Of a stretch of 52,833 nt of DNA, positions 35,745 through 44,883 are shown in pieces; the stretch's first letter is position 1; every line of letters starts with the position of its first letter. Source of the stretch: Ferrovibrio sp. (GTDB lineage: Bacteria > Pseudomonadota > Alphaproteobacteria > Ferrovibrionales > Ferrovibrionaceae). The stretch lies in contig NZ_JAOZVR010000083.1 in assembly GCF_025869515.1 (NCBI RefSeq), positions 1 to 52,833 on the forward strand, in the 5' to 3' direction. The notes beneath the pieces were generated by a model, which was not told where the DNA came from, searched no databases, and was given only the letters and a program-made list of their open reading frames with translations. The position numbers were made by a program, and so were the translations under genes.

Positions 35745-36350
35745 TCAGCCGGTGATTTTGGCCGATTCCATGATGCGCAGTGCGCTGGCCCGCCGCATCG
35801 GGAAGTGGTGCAGCTTGGTGCCGGAGAAAAAGATCAGATACAGCTTGCCGTCCTTCACGGCCGCATAGCCGACGCCCGACCGGTCGACCTCGTCCTTGGC
35901 GACATACTGGAAATCGAACTTGAAACCCGCAGTACCGCCGAAATCCGCCGGCTGGATATTGCTGCCCTTGGCGATCGACGTGGTGTTCATCTTGGTCATC
36001 GACGCTTCCCAGAGTTCAACGATCTCGGTCGCGCTCATGCCATTACGGAAAACCAGGTTGTTGACAGTTTCAGTGGTGCCCATCTGGCGCAGCACATAAC
36101 CACCATCCTTCACACCGCCGACGAAGAGGATGTAGTTCAGAGCGGGACCGTCAGCGGTCCAGTAGGCCAGCGGCGCGGCGCTTTCGACGCGCAGCTTGTT
36201 GGCCTTGTTCCAGGCAATGTCGTTCTCGACCCGGAAATTAGCCACGTCGGTGGTTGCGGCCGGCACCAGCGAATAGGCCGTGCAGGCGGTCAGGACAACG
36301 AGAATGGCAAGCGCCGCGACGCGGCGCAGGGACAGGATGAAGCGGTTCAT
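35745..36350 (-). CDS. Lipoprotein of unknown function
   Basis: A 201-residue protein with a lipoprotein signal: basic start, hydrophobic stretch and lipobox LTAC (Cys23). The mature part has alternating beta-like segments (PALNYILFVGGVKDGGYVLR, GTAGFKFDFQYVAKDEVDRS, GVGYAAVKDGKLYLIFFSGT). No family recognised. The ATG overlaps the stop of the upstream M48 protease gene (ATGA), so it is the third cistron of a coupled lipoprotein-protease-lipoprotein operon and probably acts in the periplasm or at the outer membrane. Confidence 0.8.
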   Translation of the reverse strand: MNRFILSLRRVAALAILVVLTACTAYSLVPAATTDVANFRVENDIAWNKANKLRVESAAPLAYWTADGPALNYILFVGGVKDGGYVLRQMGTTETVNNLVFRNGMSATEIVELWEASMTKMNTTSIAKGSNIQPADFGGTAGFKFDFQYVAKDEVDRSGVGYAAVKDGKLYLIFFSGTKLHHFPMRRASALRIMESAKITG

Positions 36351-37525
36351 GCGGATTTTTCCATATAGCTGGCAATGATGGCCCGATCTTCGGCATCCGG
36401 CCGCAGATCGAGATACTTCTTGAAAGACTGCTGGGCGGCTTCGTGCCGACCATCGCGGCGCTGCACCAGGCCGAGGGACCGCCAGGCCTGCGGCGGCGCG
36501 TCTGGCGCCAGCAATGCCCGCTCGTATGTGGTTTCGGCCAGGGTTCTGTCGCCGTCCTTGTCGCGCAGGCGATAGGTTTCGGCCTCGAAATAGACCAACT
36601 CACCGTCACCCGGCGTTTCCTTCTGCAGACGCTGCAGCAGCACGAGCGAACGCTCGTACTGGCGCAACCGCAGTTCGTCTTCCAGCAGCATGAAGCGGAT
36701 GTCGCGGATTCTCGCGCGATACCGCTCGGCGTAGGCTTCGCCTTTAACGCCGGTTTCCTCGGCCCGGGCCCGCAGCGTGGTCATGCGCTCGTCGTTGGAC
36801 GGATGCGTGGCGAACATGATGCTGTCGTTCTTCGGGTTCGGATCGACTTTCTGCTCCTCCAGCAGTTGCTGCCAGACCTCGGAAGCAGCAATCGGGGTAT
36901 AGCCGGCGCGCGTCATGAGATTCAGCCCGATCTCGTCGGCTTCGCGCTCCTGTTCGCGGCTGAAGGCGAAATGTCCCGCCATCATCGCGATACCTGCGAG
37001 GCTGCCCACAGCACCCAGGCCGACACTGAGAAACGTGGCAACGTCGGCACGCGCCCGTGCATCGCGCAGCTTGGCAAGACTGTGCCGCTGCATGTAGTGG
37101 CCCATTTCGTGGCCCAGGACAGCGGCCAGTTCAGCCTCGTTGTCGACGCGCAGCAGCAGGCCGGTCCAGACCTGCATCATGCCGTTGGGTGCCATGCTGG
37201 CGTTGAAATACGGCGTGCGCATCAGATAGATGCGCATGTCGCTGCTGAAGTCGGCGCTGAGCCGGGTCATGATGCCGCGCAGATAGGCATCCCAGGCCGG
37301 GTCGCGGATCAGGTGGCGGGACCGCTTGATGTCGGTTTCCACGCGATTCATGACATGCCACAGGCCGCCTTCATCGGTACTGGCCGCCGGCTTGTAGCCA
37401 GATGTCAGCGGCGGTTCGTTGCCCTGCGTCACACAGCCTGCCAGTCCCAGCATGGCGCAGGAGCAAAGCCCGCCGAGAAAGCCACGCCGATGCGACGTGA
37501 CTGTACCGCGGTCCACAGCAATCAT
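36347..37525 (-). CDS. M48-family metalloprotease with TPR-like C-terminus (BepA-like)
   Basis: A 392-residue protein. The N-terminus has a twin-arginine-like HRRGFLGGL followed by a lipobox LAGC (Cys31), so it is probably a Tat- or Sec-exported lipoprotein. Zinc ligands lie in HEMGH (residues 139-143) and in the downstream Glu of SREQEREADEIGLNLM. The C-terminal ~120 residues are helical repeats (RSLGLVQRRDGRHEAAQQSF) of TPR type. BepA/YfgC relatives check outer-membrane protein assembly. It is the middle gene of a three-gene operon whose neighbours both encode lipoproteins, with ATGA overlaps on both sides. Confidence 0.9.
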   Translation of the reverse strand: MIAVDRGTVTSHRRGFLGGLCSCAMLGLAGCVTQGNEPPLTSGYKPAASTDEGGLWHVMNRVETDIKRSRHLIRDPAWDAYLRGIMTRLSADFSSDMRIYLMRTPYFNASMAPNGMMQVWTGLLLRVDNEAELAAVLGHEMGHYMQRHSLAKLRDARARADVATFLSVGLGAVGSLAGIAMMAGHFAFSREQEREADEIGLNLMTRAGYTPIAASEVWQQLLEEQKVDPNPKNDSIMFATHPSNDERMTTLRARAEETGVKGEAYAERYRARIRDIRFMLLEDELRLRQYERSLVLLQRLQKETPGDGELVYFEAETYRLRDKDGDRTLAETTYERALLAPDAPPQAWRSLGLVQRRDGRHEAAQQSFKKYLDLRPDAEDRAIIASYMEKSA

Positions 37526-38217
37526 TTCGGCAGCTGTGCGAGCAGGTATTGTGCGGTGCCGACTGCACCTTCGGCGCTGCGCAGATCGCCTATGCCGCGA
37601 TGGAGCAGGTTGAACCAGACGACATTGCCGGTCTCAAGCTCCACCAGCGAAGCAAAGCCGAGCTGCTGGCCACCCGGAAGGCCGATGCCTGCCGCACCCG
37701 CAAGCAGCATCAGCGCAACACGGCCGCCGCTGGAATAGCTGTCGCGCACCCAAACGAAGAGCGCGTAGTCGGACTTGTAGATCTCCTTCAGCGCCTTGGC
37801 CGAGGGACCGACACTCCATTCGAATTTGCCGCCCTTGCTCGGCAGCACCGCTTCCTGGACATACTGATGGACGAGGATGGAATTGCCGACCACGCCATGC
37901 AGCTTGATCAGCTGGTTGACCACGTCCTGATGGGCAGCCCCGGCCTTTTCGTCCTGGAAGACCACCATATCGATCTGCTTGCCGGCCTTTTCGCTGCGGA
38001 TGGCTTCCAGCAGGTAGGACTTGGCAGTTTCCGTCCAGTCGGCCCGCGGCTCCAGACCGCCGCCTGCGCTCAACACCGACAATTCGACGTCGAGCGGCAT
38101 CAGCACCACCTGGGGCTGGCCGCCCTCGGGACGGGTCATGGTCGTGGTGAGTTGATGAGTCCGCGTACAGCCGACCAGCGCCACAACCAGCGCTGCGGCG
38201 ATCATGAAATGTCGCAC
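37522..38217 (-). CDS. Lipoprotein of unknown function, first gene of the protease operon
   Basis: A 231-residue protein beginning with GTG at 38217 after a GGGGGAA ribosome site (an ATG twelve bases downstream is also possible). The lipobox LVGC (Cys17) marks an envelope lipoprotein. The mature region shows beta-rich blocks (VVLMPLDVELSVLSAGGGLE, YALFVWVRDSYSSGGRVALM, FASLVELETGNVVWFNLLHR) reminiscent of GNA1162/CsgG-like envelope lipoproteins, but the match is not firm. The stop overlaps the start of the M48 protease gene, so the products may work together. Confidence 0.8.
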   Translation of the reverse strand: MRHFMIAAALVVALVGCTRTHQLTTTMTRPEGGQPQVVLMPLDVELSVLSAGGGLEPRADWTETAKSYLLEAIRSEKAGKQIDMVVFQDEKAGAAHQDVVNQLIKLHGVVGNSILVHQYVQEAVLPSKGGKFEWSVGPSAKALKEIYKSDYALFVWVRDSYSSGGRVALMLLAGAAGIGLPGGQQLGFASLVELETGNVVWFNLLHRGIGDLRSAEGAVGTAQYLLAQLPK

Positions 38218-38382
38218 TTGATTCCCCCGAAATGCCTACCTGCATAAATCTTAGCGAGGCTCGGCAGGAAAAATCAACAGCTTTGAGTTGAGCAGAACGT
38301 CTGATGCCCGCTGCACAGAAGGGCCGTTACAGTCCCCGCCCAACCGGGCGCTGAGAGCGGCCGCCTCAACCGGGCATTCGCC

Positions 38383-38580
38383 TCAACCGGCCGGCCGGCC
38401 GGTTGCCTTCTCGATCTGCTTGGCGGTGCTGTACTGGCTGAGCGCGTAGACGGCCCAGAGCGCGGCCGGGATCCAGCCGATCAGGGTGATCTGCAGGATC
38501 AGGCAGACGATGCCGGCAATCGGCCGGCCGATGGTGAAGAACAGCAGGAAGGGCAGGAAGATCGCGATCAGCAGGCGCAC
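38383..38580 (-). CDS. YqaE/Pmp3-family membrane protein
   Basis: A 65-residue protein with two helices, the UPF0057/Pmp3 layout: LLIAIFLPFLLFFTIGRPIA and LILQITLIGWIPAALWAVYA. Family members are small inner-membrane proteins tied to membrane potential and salt or cold stress. GTG 38580 is chosen as start because GGGAG lies 8 bases before it and family members begin here; a longer reading frame to 38625 lacks a ribosome site. The 3' end contains the perfect 20-base palindrome AACCGGCCGGCCGGCCGGTT (38385-38404). The 250 bases upstream show no gene. Confidence 0.85.
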   Translation of the reverse strand: MRLLIAIFLPFLLFFTIGRPIAGIVCLILQITLIGWIPAALWAVYALSQYSTAKQIEKATGRPAG

Positions 38581-38828
38581 TTCAAATCTCCCGAAAGCAT
38601 GAGTCGAACAAACAATGCAGCGCAAGAAACGAAGTCATCCACCCTCTTAGCTGCCCCCACAAATACACGCCCACACTCAACTCGCATAAGGCAAATATCT
38701 TGAAATTGACCGCAGGACCACGATCAAAAACTTACGTTGGAATGAGGAAAAATAATGCCTCGTCAACAAAGATAGAAACGAAAGCGGCGCGCCAGTTGCC
38801 CGGTGCGCCGCTGTTCACTTTACCACTC

Positions 38829-38902
38829 CGTCATGGCCGGGCTTGACCCGACCATCTCCTGCAGACCTGCGAGAGGTCCTCGGGTCGAGCCCGAGGATGA
38901 CG
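38829..38902. repeat. Intergenic palindromic (REP-like) element, copy A
   Basis: A ~74-base imperfect palindrome bounded by CGTCAT and ATGACG, with two internal hairpins: GGCCGGGCTTGACCCGACC and CCTCGGGTCGAGCCCGAGG. This form is widespread between genes of alphaproteobacteria. It ends 11 bases after the mdh stop, so it may act as its transcript end. A related copy lies at 40068-40158. The flanking sequence 38581-38828 holds no gene. Confidence 0.8.
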
Positions 38903-38913
38903 TGTTCGGATAC

Positions 38914-39906
<993 letters not shown>

Positions 39907-40010
39907 TCAGTTCTGGGGTGGGAATGGTCGGCCCAAGGGGTAGCGGGAATCGGCCGGGCCGGCAAGGCTCCGGGCACCCTCCGAAGGCCAAAGACGGCCG
40001 GATTCTAAGC

Positions 40011-40038
40011 AAAGTAAAGGCCGCCCGATGGGGCGGCC
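40011..40038 (-). terminator. Rho-independent terminator after the SDR gene
   Basis: Perfect 8-bp stem GGCCGCCC / GGGCGGCC with a GATG loop, followed on the minus strand by TTTACTTT. It lies ~130 bases past the 3-hydroxyacyl-CoA dehydrogenase stop, with the palindromic element B in between. Confidence 0.8.
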
Positions 40039-40067
40039 TGAGCCAGAGGCGTTCGTTTACAAAAAAT

Positions 40068-40158
40068 CGTCATCCTCGGATTTATTCCGAGGATCCATCC
40101 CAACCCTCCGCGCATCGGAACACGCAGATGGACCCTCGGCACAAGGCCGAGGGTGACG
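40068..40158. repeat. Intergenic palindromic (REP-like) element, copy B
   Basis: Bounded by CGTCATCCTCGG and GGGTGACG, with internal hairpins CCTCGGATTTATTCCGAGG and CCCTCGGCACAAGGCCGAGG. It shares outline and termini with copy A at 38829 and lies 12 bases after the downstream gene's stop. Confidence 0.8.
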
Positions 40159-40170
40159 ATCTTTGGGTAA

Positions 40171-40932
40171 TTACCGCGGCGCCATCCGGAGGGCGCCGTC
40201 GAGGCGGATGGTCTCGCCGTTCAGCATGGTGTTCTCGCAGATATGTTTGGCCAGTGCGGCATATTCTTCCGGACGGCCCAGACGCGAGGGATAGGGCACC
40301 GACTTGCCCAGGCTTTCCTGCGCTTCCGGCGGCAGGGCGAACATCATCGGCGTGCCGAACAGGCCCGGCGCGATGGTGCAGACGCGGATGCCGTACTGGG
40401 CGAATTCACGCGCCAGCGGCAGGGTCATGCCATGCACGCCGGCTTTGGAGGCGCCATAGGCCGGCTGGCCGATCTGGCCGTCGAAAGCGGCAACCGACGC
40501 CGTGTTGATGATGCAGCCGCGTTCCTTGTCGGCCATCTCGGGCTGCTGCTGCATGTGATGCGCGACCAGGCGGATCATGTTGAAGGTGCCGATCAGGTTG
40601 ATCTGCACGACCTTGATGAACTTCTCCAGCGCCACCGGGCCATCCTTGCCCACCGCCTTCATCGGCGTGCCGACGCCGGCGCAGTTGACCAGCACGCGCA
40701 CCGGACCGACCTTGGCGATGGCCTCCTTCACGGCGGCTTCGCCGCCGGGGCCGTCGGCCACATCGCATTTGACCGCCACGCCGCCGATCTCCTTGGCGGT
40801 CTGCTCGGCCAGTTCCAGATTCATGTCGAAGATGGCGACCTTCGCGCCGGCGCCGGCCAGCGCGCGCGCAGTGGCGGCACCCAGACCCGAGGCACCGCCG
40901 GTGACGATCGCGCCTACACCCTTGAGATCCAT
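40171..40932 (-). CDS. SDR-family 3-hydroxyacyl-CoA dehydrogenase (type II / HSD10-like)
   Basis: A 253-residue short-chain dehydrogenase. The NAD site is VTGGASGLGAATARALA, followed by DMN at the acidic position (NAD preference), NCAGVGTPMKAVGK, and the catalytic Ser in INTASVAAFDGQIGQPAYGASKAG, split here as INTASVAAFDGQ and PAYGASKAG, with Tyr and Lys. The TIAPGLFGTPMM and final RLDGALRMAP tail match 3-hydroxy-2-methylbutyryl-CoA / type II 3-hydroxyacyl-CoA dehydrogenases of branched-chain amino-acid and fatty-acid breakdown. It is a single gene with its own terminator. Confidence 0.9.
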   Translation of the reverse strand: MDLKGVGAIVTGGASGLGAATARALAGAGAKVAIFDMNLELAEQTAKEIGGVAVKCDVADGPGGEAAVKEAIAKVGPVRVLVNCAGVGTPMKAVGKDGPVALEKFIKVVQINLIGTFNMIRLVAHHMQQQPEMADKERGCIINTASVAAFDGQIGQPAYGASKAGVHGMTLPLAREFAQYGIRVCTIAPGLFGTPMMFALPPEAQESLGKSVPYPSRLGRPEEYAALAKHICENTMLNGETIRLDGALRMAPR

Positions 40933-40949
40933 GGATCACTCCCTCAATC

Positions 40950-40964
40950 GTTATATATCGTAAC
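40950..40964. promoter_or_regulatory. AT-rich inverted repeat upstream of the SDR gene
   Basis: GTTA-N7-TAAC in a short AT-rich window (GTTATATATCGTAAC) within 35 bases of the start codon, standing out from GC-rich surroundings. It could be part of the promoter or an operator. Low certainty. Confidence 0.25.
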
Positions 40965-41044
40965 TATTCCGGGCGGTGGTTATAGCCAATCGGCCCGGAT
41001 TTGGCTACGTCCGGCCCCGATTGCTCACCCCGCTGCCGGGGCGG

Positions 41045-41803
41045 CTATTGCAGCAGCAGATGTTCGTAGTCGCCACTGTCGCGCAGCCGGCGCAGCCCGT
41101 CGTTGAAGCGGCGGATCAGCTCCGCGGCGCCGGGGCGGTCACGCGGCACGATGACATGCAGGTCGGTGCTGCCGAACGGCAGATTGCCGACGGTGACGAT
41201 GGCATCGGCCAGCCCCGCCCGGGCGACGGTGGCAGCGCCGATGCGTTCGTCCTGCACGAAGAAATCCGCGCGGTCGGCCGCCACCAGTCCCGGGCAGGCG
41301 CTGGCGCTGGCCGGCGTCACACGCGCGACCAGATCGCGGTCGAGCATGGCCTGCAACACGGCCGGCGGCGCATAGCCGAGCGCGATGCAGGCGCGGCGCC
41401 CGCGCAAATCCTCGGGGCTGCGATAACTGAAGCGGCGCCCGGCCGACATGAAGACAACCTGCCGCACCTGGATCAGCGAGTCCGAATAGAGGAAGTCACG
41501 CTCGCGTTCGGCCGTGCGCACATAGGGGAAGGTGGCATCGTAGCGGCCGCGCAGGGTTTCCTCGTAGCCGCGGCGCCAGGGCATGAAGTCGATCTTGGCG
41601 GTGGCGCCCATCGCCTCGACGACGCGGCGCACCAGCATCACCGCCAGACCGCCGCCGGGCAGGCGCGGATCGGCGAAGGGCGGATAATCCTCGCCGCTGA
41701 CCAGGGCGAGGCGTCCGGCCGCCGGATTGTCGGCGGCATGGCCAGGCTGCGCCAGGCCCAGCGCCACGGCCATCGCACAGATCAGGATCGACCTTATCCC
41801 CAT
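41045..41803 (-). CDS. Periplasmic solute-binding protein (SBP_bac_3 type)
   Basis: A 252-residue protein with a signal peptide (residues 1-23, ending GQPGHAA-like in LAQPGHAA). The mature part has the family-3 layout: RLALVSGEDYPPFADPRLPG, GGLAVMLVRRVVEAMGATA, DFMPWRRGYEETLRGRYDAT, PYVRTAERERDFLYSDSLIQ. Proteins of this type bind amino acids or act as stand-alone sensors. No ABC permease genes are adjacent, so it may be an orphan binding protein. The ligand cannot be deduced. Confidence 0.85.
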   Translation of the reverse strand: MGIRSILICAMAVALGLAQPGHAADNPAAGRLALVSGEDYPPFADPRLPGGGLAVMLVRRVVEAMGATAKIDFMPWRRGYEETLRGRYDATFPYVRTAERERDFLYSDSLIQVRQVVFMSAGRRFSYRSPEDLRGRRACIALGYAPPAVLQAMLDRDLVARVTPASASACPGLVAADRADFFVQDERIGAATVARAGLADAIVTVGNLPFGSTDLHVIVPRDRPGAAELIRRFNDGLRRLRDSGDYEHLLLQ

Positions 41804-41910
41804 GGATATTCAGTGCCCTGGAAAAAAACCTGCCGAGTCCGTTATGGCACAGGCCCGGCCGCCATGCAGCAGGCTTGCAGCGGAACGCCCGGCACCCCAT
41901 ATGGGCGATC

Positions 41911-42294
41911 ATGGCCCTGCACGACCCCAACCCCCTCGCCTTTCAGGTCCCGGCCGACCCGGCCCGCCTGAAGATCGAACAGCCGCGGCTGGCGCGGCGC
42001 TTCTGGCGCAAGCTGAAAAAGACCGTCAGCTACCTGCCCGGCGGCACCACCTTCCTGGCCGCCTTCTATGCGGCGATCGATCCGAAAACCTCGGCCACGG
42101 CCAAGGCCGTGCTGTTCGGCGCGCTCGGCTATTTCATCGTACCGGTGGATTTCATCCCCGACATTTTCGGCGCCATGGGCTATGGCGACGACCTCGCCGT
42201 GATCCTGGCCGCCATCAAGGCGGTGGAGTCCAGCATCACCGATGCGCATCGCGAACAGGCTGCCGTGCAGCTCGACAGGCTGCGCCGCGACTGA
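41911..42294 (+). CDS. YkvA-family (DUF1232) membrane protein
   Basis: A 127-residue protein with the DUF1232 signature YFIVPVDFIPDIFGAMGYGDDLAVI after one or two hydrophobic segments. Function unknown; the family is common in proteobacteria. The longer frame from 41875 has no better ribosome site; start 41911 gives the conserved length. It precedes the secreted protein gene by 43 bases and may share its transcript. Confidence 0.85.
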   Translation: MALHDPNPLAFQVPADPARLKIEQPRLARRFWRKLKKTVSYLPGGTTFLAAFYAAIDPKTSATAKAVLFGALGYFIVPVDFIPDIFGAMGYGDDLAVILAAIKAVESSITDAHREQAAVQLDRLRRD

Positions 42295-42337
42295 ACCGCC
42301 ATCTCCGATTCACGGCCGCGATCTGCTAGCATGGGGC

Positions 42338-42757
42338 ATGCGCCCGCTTCTTCTCATCGTCGCGCTGCTGCCGGCGGCGGTCCTGGCCGCTGACGCGCCG
42401 GCACCCGACCTGCGTTTCGAGGCCGGCGCCGTGCTGGCCGGCGGCCATGTGCTGGCCGAGGCCGTCACCCTGCCGGCAAAGTCCGGCCCGGTGGTGCTGA
42501 AGCTGCGCGAGGGCGCCGACCTGCACTGGCGCGTGGCGGTGGAGCATGGCGAGACGCGGCTGCTGCAGCCGGACGGCCGCTGGGCGGCCAAAGCGGAATA
42601 CCATCGCGGCGAGCGCAACGGCAGGCCCGCCTGCCTGATCTACCAGACCGTCATCTCGCCGGACTGGGCCGTGCGCGGAACGGAAAAACCGGATCGCGCG
42701 GATTTCGCACCGGCCGACGACCGCATCTACGCTTTCCGTGAAACGCCCTGTCCGTGA
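42338..42757 (+). CDS. Secreted protein of unknown function
   Basis: A 139-residue protein with a clear Sec signal peptide (MRPLLLIVALLPAAVLAADA, cleavage after LAA). The mature domain is beta-rich (VVLKLREGADLHWRVAVEHG) and has a Cys pair at the C-terminal half (ACLIYQT and ETPCP) that could form a disulfide. No family recognised. It lies downstream of the YkvA gene and convergent with a methyltransferase gene, 17 bases between stops. Confidence 0.65.
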   Translation: MRPLLLIVALLPAAVLAADAPAPDLRFEAGAVLAGGHVLAEAVTLPAKSGPVVLKLREGADLHWRVAVEHGETRLLQPDGRWAAKAEYHRGERNGRPACLIYQTVISPDWAVRGTEKPDRADFAPADDRIYAFRETPCP

Positions 42758-42774
42758 GTCAGGGCTGTCCGACT

Positions 42775-43476
42775 TCAGGCATAGGCGACCCAACCGCGCC
42801 AGTTGATAGCGGCATAGAACATGGCGACATCCGAAAAACCTGCATCGCGCAGGATGGCTTCGTCCTGCTCGGGCGTCAGCATCGGCAGGTGCGCGTCGAC
42901 TGTCGCGACCATCTTTTCCACCTGCGCGGGCTCGGCGCCGGACGCGCGCGCGAAGGCGCCGTACCGCGACAGCCAGAGCGGACGGGCACCACTGTCCTGC
43001 GGAAAGCTGATATGCGCTGCCACGAACGGAGCGCTGGGTTTGAGTCGCCGACGAAGCTGGGCGAGCGTGCGCCTGCGCTCTTCCGGCGCCAGGAAGTGCA
43101 GGGTCAGAAGACAGGTTGCGGCATCGAACGGGCCCAGGGGCGCATCATCGATGTATCCCTCGCAAAACGTGACGCGCGCCGCATCTGACCCCAGCAGGCG
43201 TTTCGCCTCGGTCAGCATGGCACCGGCCGGATCGACGCCGACAAAGCGCCACTCCGGCTGTGCGGCAGCCAGGGCCTTCAGCTCAAGACCGCCACCGGCC
43301 CCCAGCACCAGCACATGAGCTTGGTGCGGAGCGCGCTCGGCGAGCAGTATCGCCGTCATGCGATGCAGATCGGCAAAGCCTGGTATGAACCGCTGCGGGC
43401 CCTCGCCATACCGTCGGGCATGCTCGGGGTCGCTGAAGGATGCGAGAAGGGCCTGCATCATTTGGTCATCCGGCAT
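42775..43476 (-). CDS. Class I SAM-dependent methyltransferase
   Basis: A 233-residue methyltransferase: motif [16 protein letters not shown], acidic [17 protein letters not shown], and the post-I segment [20 protein letters not shown]. The N-terminal [16 protein letters not shown] and C-terminal [20 protein letters not shown] are typical of small-molecule methyltransferases such as those grouped with UbiE-like enzymes; acceptor unknown. ATG 43476 overlaps the end of the Rrf2 regulator gene by 11 bases, so the two are co-translated, and the regulator probably controls this gene. Confidence 0.85.
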   Translation of the reverse strand: MPDDQMMQALLASFSDPEHARRYGEGPQRFIPGFADLHRMTAILLAERAPHQAHVLVLGAGGGLELKALAAAQPEWRFVGVDPAGAMLTEAKRLLGSDAARVTFCEGYIDDAPLGPFDAATCLLTLHFLAPEERRRTLAQLRRRLKPSAPFVAAHISFPQDSGARPLWLSRYGAFARASGAEPAQVEKMVATVDAHLPMLTPEQDEAILRDAGFSDVAMFYAAINWRGWVAYA

Positions 43477-43930
43477 GAACCGCCTCCAGATCGTAAGATC
43501 GCCTGCGACCGGCCAGCCGATTTTGAAAGTCATCGCGGAGTTGCGCGAGCGTCACCGAGGCAAAGCGCGACAGCAGCATCGCTTCGGCCTCGTCGAAGGC
43601 GCGGCCGAGCGCAGCGTTGACGGCCTGCTCAACCAGGCAGCCCGGCGCTTCGGTCCGGTTGCCCATCGCCAGCAGCGACGGCTCGCCGAGCGCCTCGTAG
43701 ACATCCCGCAAGGTGAGCGTCGAGAGGTCGCAGGCCAGCGTCCAACCGCCGCCATGGCCTTTTTCCGAGCGCACATAGCCGCGTTCGCGCAGCCCCGCCA
43801 TGATCTGTCGGATCACGACCGGGTTGGTCTGCATCGCCCTGGCAAGCATTTCGGATGTGGCCGGCGCATCCCGCTGCGCCATATGCAGCAGCACGTGAAG
43901 CACACCTGACAATTTGCTGTCCTGTCTCAT
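43466..43930 (-). CDS. Rrf2-family transcriptional regulator
   Basis: A 154-residue regulator with an N-terminal winged helix ([40 protein letters not shown]) of the Rrf2/YwnA type. The three closely spaced Cys that hold an iron-sulfur cluster in IscR or NsrR are absent; only two distant Cys are seen, so it is probably not an Fe-S sensor. Its start codon lies inside a perfect 19-bp inverted repeat, which suggests autoregulation. The downstream methyltransferase gene overlaps it by 11 bases. Confidence 0.88.
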   Translation of the reverse strand: MRQDSKLSGVLHVLLHMAQRDAPATSEMLARAMQTNPVVIRQIMAGLRERGYVRSEKGHGGGWTLACDLSTLTLRDVYEALGEPSLLAMGNRTEAPGCLVEQAVNAALGRAFDEAEAMLLSRFASVTLAQLRDDFQNRLAGRRRSYDLEAVHAG

Positions 43931-43961
43931 GTAATGTTAATTATTACATGAGACAGGACAG
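43917..43961. promoter_or_regulatory. Perfect 19-bp inverted repeat over the Rrf2 start codon
   Basis: Left arm CTGTCCTGTCTCATGTAAT (43917-43935), spacer GTTAATT, right arm ATTACATGAGACAGGACAG (43943-43961), with no mismatch. The left arm contains the Rrf2 gene's ATG and its first codons, so the right arm duplicates the gene's beginning in the opposite orientation. It may be an operator, and a hairpin in the mRNA would hide the start site. Confidence 0.85.
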
Positions 43962-43993
43962 GTCAACACCCGGCGTCGGGCCAGATACAAAAG

Positions 43994-44030
43994 ATCAGGG
44001 CCCACCTCCGCTGTGGAGGCAGGCCCTGAT
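43994..44030 (-). terminator. Rho-independent terminator of the YbaY-like gene
   Basis: Stem ATCAGGGCC / GGCCCTGAT (9 bp, perfect) enclosing an inner CCTCC/GGAGG pairing; on the minus strand it is followed by CTTTTGT. It lies 21 bases after the YbaY-like lipoprotein gene. Confidence 0.8.
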
Positions 44031-44050
44031 GCTGAAGACTCAACCGGTGT

Positions 44051-44650
44051 TTAGCGAACCGGCTGCAGGATGACGGTGCCGGCCGGCGGTGCGGCCGGGG
44101 CCGGCTGCACCACATAGGTGCCCGGCGTCGGGGCCGGCTGCACGAGCACGGCGCCGCTCGGCGTGGTGGTCGTGGTGGTGGTCTGCTGCACGACAGTGCC
44201 CGGCGCCGGCTGCACGGTGGTGACCGGCTGCGGCACGAAGACCGCGGCGACCTGCTCGAGCTCGACATGGATGTTGCCCATCGGCGCGGTCTTGGTCAGC
44301 ACCTGGTAGACCTTGTTGTTGCGGAACAGGACGCGGCCGCCCTGTTCGATCCAGGCATTGACCACATAGGTGGCATTCGGATTGATTGAGCCGCGGTCGT
44401 AGGGCAGCGAGAAAGAGGTCACCGCCATGCTGTTCGGCACGATACGCTGTTCCGCGACCACGGCCGGATAGGACTGGCCGCGGGAAATGTCTTCCAGCCG
44501 GGTGACGATGACGGAATCGGCCGGCAGGATGAGGCGTTCGCGATACGAGACCGTGCCGGTGACGCTGTTGCTGCGCGAGGCGCAGGCGGCGACCGACGAG
44601 ACGGCGATGGTGGCAGCGGCAAGCATGAAGAAAGTGCGACGCGCGATCAT
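44051..44650 (-). CDS. YbaY-family lipoprotein
   Basis: A 199-residue lipoprotein: signal with lipobox VAAC (Cys23), then the YbaY domain VTGTVSYRERLILPADSVIV, TRLEDISRGQSYPAVVAEQR and NATYVVNAWIEQGGRVLFRN, then a ~60-residue Pro/Thr/Val-rich tail with a run of seven Thr. YbaY members are beta-rich envelope lipoproteins of unknown role. ATG 44650 follows an AAGGAG site. Transcribed alone and ended by a hairpin. Confidence 0.88.
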   Translation of the reverse strand: MIARRTFFMLAAATIAVSSVAACASRSNSVTGTVSYRERLILPADSVIVTRLEDISRGQSYPAVVAEQRIVPNSMAVTSFSLPYDRGSINPNATYVVNAWIEQGGRVLFRNNKVYQVLTKTAPMGNIHVELEQVAAVFVPQPVTTVQPAPGTVVQQTTTTTTTPSGAVLVQPAPTPGTYVVQPAPAAPPAGTVILQPVR

Positions 44651-44883
44651 GGTTTTCTCCTTATGATCAGGCGGGATGACGCGCGGACTGCGGCATGCTT
44701 GAGCAAGCGATGCGGCGATCCGCCGTGGTCCGCGCCTGTAACCCAGGCAGGGTGGCGGTTGATTAACGCGATGCAGCACGCGCAGTTCCGCTTCGTTGTT
44801 GCGCATCGCTTTTTTGTTTCAGGAAAATGTATGCGGAGCGGCGGTCAATTGCGGCCGAAACAAGGCGGCGGCGCCGACAATGC

